Source of the DNA: JANMOK01 sp031415055
GTDB lineage: Bacteria > Pseudomonadota > Alphaproteobacteria > Rhodobacterales > Rhodobacteraceae
Length of the DNA stretch: 57,687 nt
Reading direction: 5' to 3'
Assembly: GCA_031415055.1 (NCBI GenBank)
Contig: JANOQZ010000005.1
Span: 1 to 57,687 of the forward strand
Position numbers and translations under genes: made by a program. Below, piece after piece: positions 8,827 through 16,901 of the stretch. Within the stretch, counting starts at the first letter, position 1, and the number at the start of each line of letters is the position of its first letter. The notes below the pieces were generated by a model, which saw only the letters and a list, made by a program, of their open reading frames with translations, was not told the DNA's origin and searched no databases.

Positions 8827-10095
8827 CTAGTTCAACCAATCCGGTATTGTATCCCGATTTATCATGTCTTGATAGCTTGGCCGCGCCCGAACTACAGCAA
8901 ATTGATCGCCCTTGACCAAAACTTCGGGGATCAAGGGTCGCGAGTTATATTCCGACGCCATCACCGCGCCATAGGCCCCGGCGGATCGGAACGCCACCAA
9001 ATCGCCATCGCTGACAAAGGGCATGTCGCGTTGGCGGGCAAACGTATCCCCCGTCTCGCAGACCGGCCCGACCACATCAATCGGGGTCAGTTCGGTGCCC
9101 GCCGCAGGCTCAATGACCGGCACAATATCGTGGTGCGCCTCATACATCGCGGGGCGGATCAGATCATTCATCGCCGCATCGACGATCAAAAAGTCACGGC
9201 CCTCGCCCGATTTGCGATAGATCACCTGGGTCACCAAAACCCCGGCATTACCCACAATCAACCGCCCCGGCTCTATCTCGATCTCGCACCTCAAATGCCC
9301 GACTGTGCGCCGGATCACATCGCCATAGTCCAACGGCAAAGGCGGTCCTTCGTTAGACCGTTGATAGGGTATTCCCAGCCCACCGCCCAAATCCAGCCGA
9401 CGGATGTCGTGCCCATCCGCTCGCAGCACGCCCGTTAACTCGGCCACCATCTGAAACGCCGCTTCGTAAGGCCCCAATTCGGTCAGTTGCGAGCCGATGT
9501 GAACATCAATCCCCACCACCTCGATCCCCGGCAACCGCGCCGCCAAAGCATAGACCTCACGCGCCCGCGCAATCGGTATCCCGAATTTGTTCTCCGACTT
9601 TCCGGTCGCGATTTTGGCATGGGTTTTGGCATCGACATTCGGGTTCACCCGAATGGCAATCGGCACGGTTACACGCATTGCGACCGCCACCTCGCTCAAC
9701 ACCGCCAGCTCGTTCTCGCTCTCAACATTGACCTGACGAACACCCCCGTCCAGCGCCAAACGCATTTCTTCGCGGGTCTTGCCGACGCCGGAAAACACAA
9801 TCCGCTCCCCCGGTACGCCAGCAGCGCGGGCACGAGCATATTCGCCACCCGAAACCACATCCATCCCCGCGCCCAAACCCGCCAACAGTTTGATCACCGC
9901 TTGGTTGGAATTGGCCTTCATCGCATAACACACCAGATGCGGCATCCCGGCCAAAGCTTCCTCAAACAGGCGAAAATGCCGGGTCAACGTGGCGCTGGAA
10001 TAACAATAAAACGGCGTGCCCACCACGGCGGCAATCTCCGCCAGCGACACGTCTTCGGCGTGCAAAATACCGTTTCGATACAGAAAATGGTCCAT
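8827..10095 (-). CDS. lysA: Diaminopimelate decarboxylase
   Basis: A 422-residue fold-III PLP enzyme that converts meso-diaminopimelate to lysine, the last step of lysine synthesis. Seen: the PLP lysine in CYAMKANSN (Lys60), HIGSQL, the glycine-rich phosphate site LGGGLG, EPGR, and CETGDTFA with the substrate-site Cys. Length is as expected. ATG 10095 matches the family N-terminus; the frame upstream overlaps the DUF2834 gene. It follows that gene by two bases, so translation is probably coupled along argH-lptM-DUF2834-lysA. Confidence 0.96.
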   Translation of the reverse strand: MDHFLYRNGILHAEDVSLAEIAAVVGTPFYCYSSATLTRHFRLFEEALAGMPHLVCYAMKANSNQAVIKLLAGLGAGMDVVSGGEYARARAAGVPGERIVFSGVGKTREEMRLALDGGVRQVNVESENELAVLSEVAVAMRVTVPIAIRVNPNVDAKTHAKIATGKSENKFGIPIARAREVYALAARLPGIEVVGIDVHIGSQLTELGPYEAAFQMVAELTGVLRADGHDIRRLDLGGGLGIPYQRSNEGPPLPLDYGDVIRRTVGHLRCEIEIEPGRLIVGNAGVLVTQVIYRKSGEGRDFLIVDAAMNDLIRPAMYEAHHDIVPVIEPAAGTELTPIDVVGPVCETGDTFARQRDMPFVSDGDLVAFRSAGAYGAVMASEYNSRPLIPEVLVKGDQFAVVRARPSYQDMINRDTIPDWLN

Positions 10096-10097
10096 GC

Positions 10098-10415
10098 TCA
10101 GGCCATCGGACGCGAGCGTAGGAACAGATACAACGGCAGCGCGCAGGACAGGCCAATCGCGAAAATCGCCACCAAACAAACCAGCGGCAAATAATCCTGC
10201 TTCACCATGCATTCATAGACCATAAATATCGTCAGCGCGGTTGCGGCAATCATCATGTCCCAAGCCAGTCCGGCGACAGCATTATTGGCAAACCAAGCGG
10301 CGAACAACTCTGTCAAACCGCCCCCGGTCAGGGCAAACCAGCCAAGGAAATGCGCCATTGGCACAATCGCACCGACAATCGCCAATATCAGGTAACTCAA
10401 GCGCAGCTTGCTCAC
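10098..10415 (-). CDS. DUF2834-type small membrane protein
   Basis: A 105-residue protein with three predicted membrane helices (about 6-22, 44-66, 76-97) and a closing basic LFLRSRP. This resembles DUF2834 proteins (about 100-110 residues, three helices, C-terminal LYLRER-like end), whose function is unknown. The GTG at 10415 lies one base after the lptM stop (TGA-C-GTG), which favours it; a GTG at 10463 would extend the protein through lptM and was rejected. Confidence 0.72.
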   Translation of the reverse strand: MSKLRLSYLILAIVGAIVPMAHFLGWFALTGGGLTELFAAWFANNAVAGLAWDMMIAATALTIFMVYECMVKQDYLPLVCLVAIFAIGLSCALPLYLFLRSRPMA

Positions 10416-10416
10416 G

Positions 10417-10512
10417 TCAATTCCCGTCCACAACCGGTGGCAGCGGATCACCTTTGATCCCACAAGCCTGCAAAGCCGCCATCAAACACATCAAAACCAG
10501 TAAGACCCTCAT
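10417..10512 (-). CDS. lptM: LptM (YifL)-type small lipoprotein
   Basis: A 31-residue lipoprotein lying in the gap between argH and the DUF2834 gene. It has a short hydrophobic signal and lipobox LQAC (Cys17), then GIKGDPLPP, matching the conserved C-G-x-K-G-x-L-x-x-P core of LptM. In E. coli LptM helps LptD disulfide maturation in the outer-membrane LPS translocon. The ATG at 10512 overlaps the argH stop in ATGA and the stop is one base before the DUF2834 GTG, strong evidence for a translated gene. The position next to lysA parallels the E. coli yifL-dapF neighbourhood. Confidence 0.85.
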   Translation of the reverse strand: MRVLLVLMCLMAALQACGIKGDPLPPVVDGN

Positions 10513-11903
10513 GCCAAAAGCCCTCGCCACCGCTTAATCTGCAGGCGCACCTGATCGGGTGCGGTGCCGCCAAAGCTGGTGCGACTGGCCACCGAATTTT
10601 CCACACTCAGCACATCAAACACCGCCTGCGTTATCCCCGCATGCACGCCTTGCATCTGCGCCAACGTCAGTTCTGGCAAATCACACCCTTTATCCTCGGC
10701 CAGTTTCACCAAAGACCCCGTCACATGATGCGCCTCGCGGAACGGCATTCCCAACACCCGCACCAGCCAATCGGCCAAATCCGTCGCCGTCGAAAACCCG
10801 CTCGCCGCCGCTTTGCGAAGATTATCCGCTTGCGGCACCATATCACCCACCATCCCCGTCATCGCCGCCAGTGCCAGCATCAGCGCATCCGCCGCGTCAA
10901 ACACCTGCTCCTTATCCTCTTGCATGTCCTTGGAATAGGTCAGCGGCAGCCCCTTCATCACCATCAAAAGCCCGACCAGCGCCCCGGTAATCCGGCCAAT
11001 CTTGGCACGGATCAACTCGGCCGCATCCGGGTTTTTCTTTTGTGGCATGATCGAGGAACCCGTGGTGAAACGGTCGCTCAAGACCACAAAGCGAAACTGC
11101 ACCGACGACCAGATCACAAGTTCTTCCGCCAGCCGCGACAGATGCCCGGCACACATCGCGCTTGCACTCAAAAACTCCAGTGCAAAATCGCGGTCCGCCA
11201 CCGCGTCCAGCGAATTGGCCATCGGCCGCTCGAACCCCAAAGCCTTCGCCGTCATGTCCCGATCAATCGGAAACGACGTCCCAGCCAACGCCGCCGCACC
11301 CAAGGGCGACTCATTCATTCGACGTCGCGCATCGGCAAACCGCGACTTATCGCGCCCCAGCATCTCGACATAGGCCAGCATGTGATGCCCCCAAGTCACC
11401 GGCTGCGCCACCTGCAAATGCGTGAACCCCGGCACCACCATATCGGCCCCAGCCTCGGCCTGAACTAACAACGCCCGCTGCAACGTCGCAATCCCAGCCA
11501 CCGCCACATCGCACTGCTCTCGCACCCACAGCCGAAAATCGACCGCCACTTGATCGTTCCTTGATCTCGCCGTATGCAGCCGCCCCGCAGGTTCCCCAAT
11601 AATCTCTTTCAACCGGCTTTCGACATTCATGTGAATGTCCTCCAGCGCCGCCGAAAACTGGAACGAACCACTCTCGATCTCTGCCAGAACTTGCGCCAAT
11701 CCGTCCCGAATTGCCGCGCCGTCCGCCATAGAAATAATCCCCTGCGCCGCCAACATCGCCGCATGCGCCTGCGACCCGGCTATATCCTGCGCCGCCAGCC
11801 TTTGATCAAACCCAATCGAGGCGTTGATCGCCTGCATCAAAGCATCCGGCCCACCGACAAACCGGCCGCCCCACATGCTGTTTGATGTTTTCTTATCGGC
11901 CAT
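10509..11903 (-). CDS. argH: Argininosuccinate lyase
   Basis: A 464-residue member of the fumarase/aspartase superfamily that splits argininosuccinate into arginine and fumarate. The signature SSIMPQKKNP is present, as are the TARSRNDQVA and GFTHLQVAQP blocks. ATG 11903 gives the usual N-terminus (MADKKTSNSMWGGRF). It is the first gene of the argH-lptM-DUF2834-lysA run. A decayed copy of its first about 35 codons lies 559 bases upstream at 12358-12462. Confidence 0.96.
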   Translation of the reverse strand: MADKKTSNSMWGGRFVGGPDALMQAINASIGFDQRLAAQDIAGSQAHAAMLAAQGIISMADGAAIRDGLAQVLAEIESGSFQFSAALEDIHMNVESRLKEIIGEPAGRLHTARSRNDQVAVDFRLWVREQCDVAVAGIATLQRALLVQAEAGADMVVPGFTHLQVAQPVTWGHHMLAYVEMLGRDKSRFADARRRMNESPLGAAALAGTSFPIDRDMTAKALGFERPMANSLDAVADRDFALEFLSASAMCAGHLSRLAEELVIWSSVQFRFVVLSDRFTTGSSIMPQKKNPDAAELIRAKIGRITGALVGLLMVMKGLPLTYSKDMQEDKEQVFDAADALMLALAAMTGMVGDMVPQADNLRKAAASGFSTATDLADWLVRVLGMPFREAHHVTGSLVKLAEDKGCDLPELTLAQMQGVHAGITQAVFDVLSVENSVASRTSFGGTAPDQVRLQIKRWRGLLA

Positions 11904-12045
11904 GCCTGACGCTCCGGGAACTGCCGTTTTGCTATACGCAAGGACTTGCGGCTGCGCAAACGCGAATGCGTTCCGGCTTGAAATCCCGCGTGTGCCGAAG
12001 TATGACAATACATGCCGTCGGCCAAGCAAACTTGGGGAGACAGCC

Positions 12046-12348
12046 ATGATCGTTGTTCGCTTCGCAGTAAAGTGTCAACCAACGAAAACCGCGTCGCTCA
12101 TTTCAGTTTTCAAAGACGTTATTACGGCCAGTCGGGCGCTGGAAGGTGTGGTAAGTTTCGACATTGGTCAGGATATCACCGACCCAAACTCCTTCGTCGC
12201 TACCGAAGTTTTTGTCGACAAGGATGCCTTGGAGCGTCAGGAGTCGCTTGCTGAAGTGCAAAAGGCAATAACCTTGCTGGGCGAGATTGCAGCGGAAGAA
12301 CCCGTTGCCACAATATTCTATGTTGCGTCCTCCGAACCGTGGGGTTGA
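12046..12348 (+). CDS. Antibiotic biosynthesis monooxygenase (ABM) domain protein
   Basis: A 100-residue ferredoxin-like alpha+beta protein (MIVVRFAVKCQPTK..., FDIGQDITDPNSFVATEVFVDKDAL) with the strand order of ABM-domain proteins such as the YgiN-type quinol monooxygenases. These act as homodimers without cofactors; the substrate cannot be told. ATG 12046 has GGGGAGA about eight bases upstream. It diverges from argH (142-base gap) and lies between argH and the argH remnant. That suggests it arrived or was rearranged with that duplication. Confidence 0.75.
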   Translation: MIVVRFAVKCQPTKTASLISVFKDVITASRALEGVVSFDIGQDITDPNSFVATEVFVDKDALERQESLAEVQKAITLLGEIAAEEPVATIFYVASSEPWG

Positions 12349-12357
12349 TGGCAGACA

Positions 12358-12462
12358 CCGCTGAACAATCCCAATCGAAACGTTTATCGCTTTCATAGCA
12401 GCATCCGGGCCACAGGCAAACCGGCCGACCGGCATGGTGTTTGACGAATTGCCGTCAGGCAT
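12358..12462 (-). pseudogene. Remnant of a duplicated argH 5' end
   Basis: The minus strand reads MPDGNSSNTMPVGRF, then ACGPDAAMKAINVSIGIVQR, aligning without gaps to the argH N-terminus MADKKTSNSMWGGRF and GGPDALMQAINASIGFDQR. Over 92 bases (12371-12462 against 11812-11903) I count 68 identities by hand. Homology stops after about residue 35; the frame continues as unrelated antisense of the monooxygenase gene. This is a decayed partial duplication, not a functional gene. The conserved ATG position and lack of gaps argue against chance. Confidence 0.8.
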
Positions 12463-12585
12463 TGTCTGCCCTCAAGAGCTCCGCTCCGCTTTCCACAACG
12501 GAATCGGGCAAGCCAAATGATGAAGTTCATGCTTGCCAACATTCAACACCCTTCACATTCGGCGCGACTATGGTATCCTTCGCCA

Positions 12586-12786
12586 ATGACAAAACTCGAG
12601 AAAATCGAAAAAGACATCGCCAACCTGAATCACGACGAACTGTCCAAGTTCACCGCTTGGTTCACTGCGCACCATGATGCTTTGTGGGACCAACAAATTG
12701 CCGCAGACGCCAGCTCCGGGCGCTTGGACCGCCTGATCAGCGATGGCAAGAAGGAAATCAAATCCGGCGCGACACGCCCACTTTGA
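12586..12786 (+). CDS. Small antitoxin of a ParE/RelE-type pair
   Basis: A 66-residue, highly charged helical protein (MTKLEKIEKDIANL..., LSKFTAWFTAHHDALWDQQI, ADASSGRLDRLISDGKKEI). The pattern is one I associate with antitoxins that precede small RelE/ParE toxins: a helix ending in WDxQIxxDxxxGxLDxL. ATG 12586 was chosen over the in-frame ATGs at 12517 and 12520 because the conserved part begins there. Its TGA overlaps the TTG of the following toxin reading frame. If the toxin is dead, this gene is a solitary relic or may neutralise a related toxin elsewhere. Confidence 0.68.
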   Translation: MTKLEKIEKDIANLNHDELSKFTAWFTAHHDALWDQQIAADASSGRLDRLISDGKKEIKSGATRPL

Positions 12787-13039
12787 AGCATTCGACAACC
12801 GCGAAATTTCGTTCGTGTCTCGAGCAATTGCCAACGCCTATCCGCGATTTGGCCAACAAGAATTTTTCGCTGCTGAAACAGGACCGCAACGACCCTTCGT
12901 TGAATTTCAAGAAAGTCGGCAATGAACTTTGGTCGGCACGGGTGGGAATCCGCATCGCGCACTTGCGCTTGAACAAGGCGGCGATTTCGTGTGGATTTGG
13001 ATCGGCAGCCACGCGGAATATGATAAGTTACTCAAATAG
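12783..13039 (+). pseudogene. ParE/RelE-family toxin, frameshifted
   Basis: From TTG 12783 the frame reads KHSTTAKFRSCLEQLPTPIR, then LLKQDRNDPSLNFKKVG and ELWSARVGI, a RelE/ParE-type toxin core. Near 12948-12955 the frame breaks. The expected C-terminal half, HRALALEQGGDFVWIWIGSH and AEYDKLLK with a stop at 13037-13039, continues in another frame. The total span of 257 bases is not a multiple of three, consistent with a 1-base loss or 2-base gain. Both halves are otherwise well preserved, so the break looks recent. Programmed frameshifting or a sequence error are alternatives. The end overlaps the convergent tag gene. Confidence 0.72.
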
Positions 13040-13607
13040 TCCTCTCACGCCCCAATTCCCCATGCCTCTCACACCCCACCAGATGATCATTCACCATCCC
13101 CACCGCCTGCATGAACGCATACACAATCGTCGGACCGCAAAATTTGAACCCCTCGGCTTTCAAATCCTTGGCAATCCGCTCAGATAACGGCGTCGAAGCC
13201 GGGATCTCGCCTATCGCCCGCCAGGTATTCACCAAAGGCCGCCCCTCAACGTATTTCCACAAGAACGGCGCGAACCCTTCGCGTTCTTCAATCCGCTGCC
13301 AAACCCTTGCCCCGGCAATCGTGCCTTCGATCTTGCCGCGATGCCGGACAATCCCAGCATCTCCTAGCAGCCGCGCAACATCCGCCGCATCAAACCCCGC
13401 CACCGCACCCGGATCAAACCCGGCAAACGCCGCGCGAAAATTCTCGCGCTTCCTTAATATCGTGATCCAGCTCAAGCCCGCCTGAAACCCGTCCAACACC
13501 AGCTTTTCCCACAGCGCCCGCCCGTCCCATTCCGGCACGCCCCATTCAGTGTCGTGATAAGCAACATACAGCGGGTCATCGCTGCACCAAGGGCAGCGAC
13601 CCTCCAC
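13032..13607 (-). CDS. tag: DNA-3-methyladenine glycosylase I
   Basis: A 191-residue helix-hairpin-helix glycosylase that removes 3-methyladenine from alkylated DNA. The zinc ligands of the Tag family are recognisable: Cys5 and His18 (EGRCPW, YHDTEWG) and the C-terminal NDHLVGC. The catalytic-region FQAGLSWITIL and YAFMQAVGMVNDH blocks are also present. GTG 13607 shares a base with the phaR stop, so tag is probably read through from phaR. Its 3' end overlaps the broken toxin gene by eight bases. Confidence 0.95.
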   Translation of the reverse strand: MEGRCPWCSDDPLYVAYHDTEWGVPEWDGRALWEKLVLDGFQAGLSWITILRKRENFRAAFAGFDPGAVAGFDAADVARLLGDAGIVRHRGKIEGTIAGARVWQRIEEREGFAPFLWKYVEGRPLVNTWRAIGEIPASTPLSERIAKDLKAEGFKFCGPTIVYAFMQAVGMVNDHLVGCERHGELGRERTI

Positions 13608-14194
13608 TATTTGTTGACCAGTTTCGCCAACTGATCCTGCATCGTTGCCAATTGCGTTTTCAAATCGTCCAATTCAACATTGCGCGAGGGTGTCGCTTCC
13701 TTCACCGCGCGCTCGGTCATTGCCTGACCGGTTGAAAACGGCGCGAACATCCGCATCGCATTTTCAAACCATTCCATATTGGTGCGCGCCAGCGATTCAA
13801 AATTTGACAAAGCTGGGTTGGCCTCAAAAACCGACCTTACCTGCTCGCGCATCTTTTCCTGGTTTTTGGAGAACGTGTCCATCGAGGCGTCCAGATACCC
13901 CGGCACAAACCCCTGCAACGTGTCGCCATACAGCCCGATCAATTGCCGCAAGAACCGGGTCGGCAACATATTTTGCCCCTTCGCCTCTTCCTCGAAGATG
14001 ATCTGGGTCAACACCGACCGGGTGATGTCATCGCCGGTTTTGGCGTCGTTGACGATGAAATCCTCGCCGTCCCGCACCATCTGCGCCAGATGTTCCAAGG
14101 TGACGTAGGTCGACTTCTCGGTGTTATACAGGCGGCGGTTGGCGTATTTCTTGATAACGACAGGGGCTTTCGCTTTTGGGTCTTTTTCAGCCAA
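13607..14194 (-). CDS. phaR: PHA synthesis repressor PhaR
   Basis: A 195-residue protein with the PhaR N-terminal DNA-binding block (VIKKYANRRLYNTEKSTYVT, then LTQIIFEEEAKGQNMLP). A PHB-accumulation regulatory domain and a C-terminal coiled coil follow. It represses phasin and PHA genes and is released by binding PHB granules. TTG 14194 is preferred because AGGAG lies eight bases upstream and the upstream extension looks non-coding. The gene diverges from the PHA synthesis operon, and the 106-base gap holds a TGC-type inverted repeat that could be its operator. Confidence 0.94.
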   Translation of the reverse strand: MAEKDPKAKAPVVIKKYANRRLYNTEKSTYVTLEHLAQMVRDGEDFIVNDAKTGDDITRSVLTQIIFEEEAKGQNMLPTRFLRQLIGLYGDTLQGFVPGYLDASMDTFSKNQEKMREQVRSVFEANPALSNFESLARTNMEWFENAMRMFAPFSTGQAMTERAVKEATPSRNVELDDLKTQLATMQDQLAKLVNK

Positions 14195-14257
14195 TCGACG
14201 CACTCCTATTGCACCCCGCTGCTGGGGATGGTCCAATCTAGCCGTTGATTTCGCCAC

Positions 14258-14275
14258 TGCAACGGATTTTTTGCA
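14258..14275. promoter_or_regulatory. Candidate PhaR operator
   Basis: An inverted repeat TGCAA-N8-TTGCA lies in the gap between divergent phaR and the phaC operon, 26 bases before the ATG at 14301. PhaR proteins of related bacteria are reported to bind TGC-rich repeats, so this is a plausible autoregulatory site. Only position and symmetry support it. Confidence 0.35.
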
Positions 14276-14300
14276 AGCGCGAATACCGCTTTGGGGTAAA

Positions 14301-14447
14301 ATGGCCAAGTCTGAGAGCGAAAAAGACGGAAAATCACCACCACCGCGTGCGCCGCAGCAAAGCGTCGCTGCCCGCTACCTTGACCTTTGGGAACAAAACC
14401 TCGCCCGTCAGGCCGCCGACGGCAAGCTGGTATCCGAGAAAAAATGA
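14301..14447 (+). CDS. 48-residue protein preceding the PHA synthase
   Basis: A short polar protein (MAKSESEKDGKSPPPRAPQQ..., AARYLDLWEQNLARQAADGK) with a disordered N-terminus and one amphipathic helix. Its TGA overlaps the phaC ATG in ATGA, so it is very likely translated and coupled. Helices of the form YLDLWEQNL are typical of PHA synthase N-terminal or granule-associated regions. It may supply a missing N-terminal element of the short synthase or bind granules; this is inference. Confidence 0.6.
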   Translation: MAKSESEKDGKSPPPRAPQQSVAARYLDLWEQNLARQAADGKLVSEKK

Positions 14448-15655
14448 CCCGTGTTAGCCAACCCAGCCCCCTGGCCTTCCACCTCGGTGCCGCGGCGATT
14501 GCCTATCAGCAAGCGTTGCTCGCCGCGCCGAACGCCCTGCAACCGGACTTTCCGTGGCACGAAACCCTGCGCGGCCACCTGACCGAAATTCCTGAAACTT
14601 TCGCCCTCACGAAAGAAGCCGCCGCCCGCCTGCGCCAGATGTTGACTGGAATTACCCAATGGCAAACCCACCCCCACCAACGCCAACCGAGCGACCCCGA
14701 ACCCATCTGGTCGCAAGGCTCCACCCGCCTGTTTGACTATTCCACCAACCCAACCGGCCCGCCCGTGCTTGTCATCCCCTCGCTTATCAACCGAGCTTAT
14801 ATCCTCGATCTCTCGCCCGAACGATCGTTCCTGCGCCACCTCGCTGATGCAGGCCAAAGACCCTTCCTGCTCGATTGGGGCGCGCCCGGATTTGACGAAC
14901 GCAGTTTCGATTTCGACGCCTACGCCGCCGACCGCTTGCTTCCTGCCCTCGCCATCATTCGCGCGATCACCAAATCCAGCGTCGCTTTGCTCGGCTATTG
15001 CATGGGCGGTACCCTCGCCACCGGCCTCGCCGCTCGACGTCCCGAAGGCATAGCCCAACTCGTCACCCTTGGCGCACCCTGGTCGTTCGCCGGAACAACC
15101 GGCATCGCGGGCACGATGCGAACCCTCGCCCGCACTGACCCGACGCTGAAACTCGAAACCCTGCTTGATACCGCGACGCAAGCCTTTGGCCTGATCCCGC
15201 CCGATCTGTTCCAAGCCTTATTCGCCGTGCTCAACCCCATCCAAGCCGCGCAGAAATTCCGTCGTTTCGCCGCGCTGGACCCTGCCAGCCCTGAAGCAAC
15301 CCATTTCACCATTCTCGAAGACTGGATCGCCGACGCGGTTCCAATGGCCTCCCTTGCCGCCAAAAACCTGCTGATCGACTGGCAAATCCACGACCAGCCC
15401 GCGCAGGGCAACTGGAAATTCCTCGGCGGTTACGTCAATCCCCGCACCATAAACATCCCCTCCCTCCACATCACCGGCACGTCCGACCACATCGCCCCGC
15501 CCGCCTCAACTGCCCCGCTGGCAGCAAACATCACCAATGCCACCACTCTTGCCGTGCATACCGGCCATGTCGGCATGATCGTTGGCCATCGCGCCAAAGC
15601 TGATGTATGGACCCCCATCAGCGATTTCCTTTTGCAGAATCGCGCCCAATCTTGA
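14444..15655 (+). CDS. phaC: Short PHA synthase (PhaC-like)
   Basis: A 403-residue alpha/beta hydrolase-fold protein with the PHA synthase lipase-like box GYCMGG, where Cys replaces the Ser of lipases. A candidate Asp lies in TGTSDHIAP and a candidate His in HTGHVGMIVG, completing a Cys-Asp-His triad. It would polymerise (R)-3-hydroxyacyl-CoA on the granule surface, fed by phaA and phaB downstream. The length is closer to class III PhaC (about 360) than class I (about 600), and no phaE is seen. ATG 14444 is set by the ATGA overlap. It could instead be a specialised or inactive paralogue, with the main synthase elsewhere. Confidence 0.78.
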   Translation: MTRVSQPSPLAFHLGAAAIAYQQALLAAPNALQPDFPWHETLRGHLTEIPETFALTKEAAARLRQMLTGITQWQTHPHQRQPSDPEPIWSQGSTRLFDYSTNPTGPPVLVIPSLINRAYILDLSPERSFLRHLADAGQRPFLLDWGAPGFDERSFDFDAYAADRLLPALAIIRAITKSSVALLGYCMGGTLATGLAARRPEGIAQLVTLGAPWSFAGTTGIAGTMRTLARTDPTLKLETLLDTATQAFGLIPPDLFQALFAVLNPIQAAQKFRRFAALDPASPEATHFTILEDWIADAVPMASLAAKNLLIDWQIHDQPAQGNWKFLGGYVNPRTINIPSLHITGTSDHIAPPASTAPLAANITNATTLAVHTGHVGMIVGHRAKADVWTPISDFLLQNRAQS

Positions 15656-15683
15656 ACTGTGCTGCCAACCAAGGAGTCCGCCC

Positions 15684-16856
15684 ATGACCAACGTCGTAAT
15701 TGCCGCCGCCGCCCGCACTGCCGTCGGCAGCTTCAACGGTGCTTTCGCCAACACCCCCGCGCATGATCTGGGTGCCGCCGCAATCCGCGAAGTGCTCAAA
15801 CGCGCCGGGGTCGATGCCGCTGCGGTTTCCGAAACCATCATCGGCCAAGTGCTGAGCGCCGGTCAGGGCCAGAACCCGGCCCGTCAGGCCCATATCAACG
15901 CCGGCCTGCCGCAAGAATCAGCAGCTTGGGGCATCAACCAGCTCTGCGGTTCCGGCCTTCGCGCCGTTGCCCTCGCCGCCCAGCATATCCAGCTTGGCGA
16001 TGCCGATATCGTGGTCGCTGGCGGCCAGGAAAGCATGAGCCTCGCGCCGCATGTCGCGCATCTGCGCGCCGGGCAAAAAATGGGCGACCTGAAATTCGTC
16101 GATTCGATGTTGCGCGACGGCCTGCTCGACGCTTTCCACGGCTATCACATGGGCACCACCGCCGAAAACGTCGCCAAACAATGGCAGATCAGCCGCGCGA
16201 TGCAGGATACTTTCGCCGTCGCCAGCCAGAACAAGGCCGAAGCGGCGCAAAAGGCTGGCAAGTTCAAGGATGAAATCGTCCCGTTCACCATCGCCACCCG
16301 CAAGGGCGACATCGTGGTCGATGCCGACGAGTACATCCGCCACGGCGCTACCATGGAATCGATGGCCAAACTGAAACCGGCCTTCGACAAGGAAGGCACC
16401 GTCACCGCCGCCAACGCCTCGGGCCTCAATGACGGCGCGGCCATGACCCTGCTGATGACGGTCGACAATGCCGCCAAACACGGCGTCACCCCGCTCGCGC
16501 GCATCGCCTCCTACGCCACCGTCGGCGTTGATCCCGCGATCATGGGCGTCGGCCCGATCTTCGCCAGCCGCAAGGCCTTGGCCAAGGCGGGTTGGAAAGT
16601 CTCCGACCTCGATCTGATCGAGGCCAACGAAGCCTTCGCCGCCCAGGCCTGCGCGGTCAACAACGACATGGGCTGGGATCCGGCGATTGTTAACGTCAAC
16701 GGCGGCGCCATCGCCATCGGCCACCCGATTGGCGCCTCTGGTGCCCGCGTGCTGAATACTTTGCTGTTTGAGATGCAACGTCGTGGCGCGAAAAAGGGCC
16801 TCGCCACCCTCTGCATCGGTGGCGGCATGGGCATCGCGCTCTGCGTTGAACGGTAG
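15684..16856 (+). CDS. phaA: Acetyl-CoA C-acetyltransferase (beta-ketothiolase)
   Basis: A 390-residue thiolase that condenses two acetyl-CoA to acetoacetyl-CoA, the first step of PHB synthesis. Visible are the acyl-accepting Cys in NQLCGSGLRAV, the QESMSLAPH block, the NGGAIAIGHPIGASG His region and the C-terminal CIGGGMG Cys. ATG 15684 has AAGGAG eight bases upstream. It lies 28 bases after phaC. A degradative thiolase role is possible, but the phaC/phaB neighbours favour synthesis. Confidence 0.95.
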   Translation: MTNVVIAAAARTAVGSFNGAFANTPAHDLGAAAIREVLKRAGVDAAAVSETIIGQVLSAGQGQNPARQAHINAGLPQESAAWGINQLCGSGLRAVALAAQHIQLGDADIVVAGGQESMSLAPHVAHLRAGQKMGDLKFVDSMLRDGLLDAFHGYHMGTTAENVAKQWQISRAMQDTFAVASQNKAEAAQKAGKFKDEIVPFTIATRKGDIVVDADEYIRHGATMESMAKLKPAFDKEGTVTAANASGLNDGAAMTLLMTVDNAAKHGVTPLARIASYATVGVDPAIMGVGPIFASRKALAKAGWKVSDLDLIEANEAFAAQACAVNNDMGWDPAIVNVNGGAIAIGHPIGASGARVLNTLLFEMQRRGAKKGLATLCIGGGMGIALCVER

Positions 16857-16901
16857 GAGTTCACCGCCACACCCTTTGAAGTAGTTTGCGGCTAGAAAAC
16901 A

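Noticed and set aside
12684..13187. A 167-residue plus-strand frame across the toxin
   Set aside because: Only its middle matches a toxin; the end continues in the wrong frame past the shift and runs antisense to tag.
15918..16778. A 286-residue minus-strand frame opposite phaA
   Set aside because: Codon-bias shadow of a GC-rich gene; composition is Gly/Asp/His-rich without motifs.
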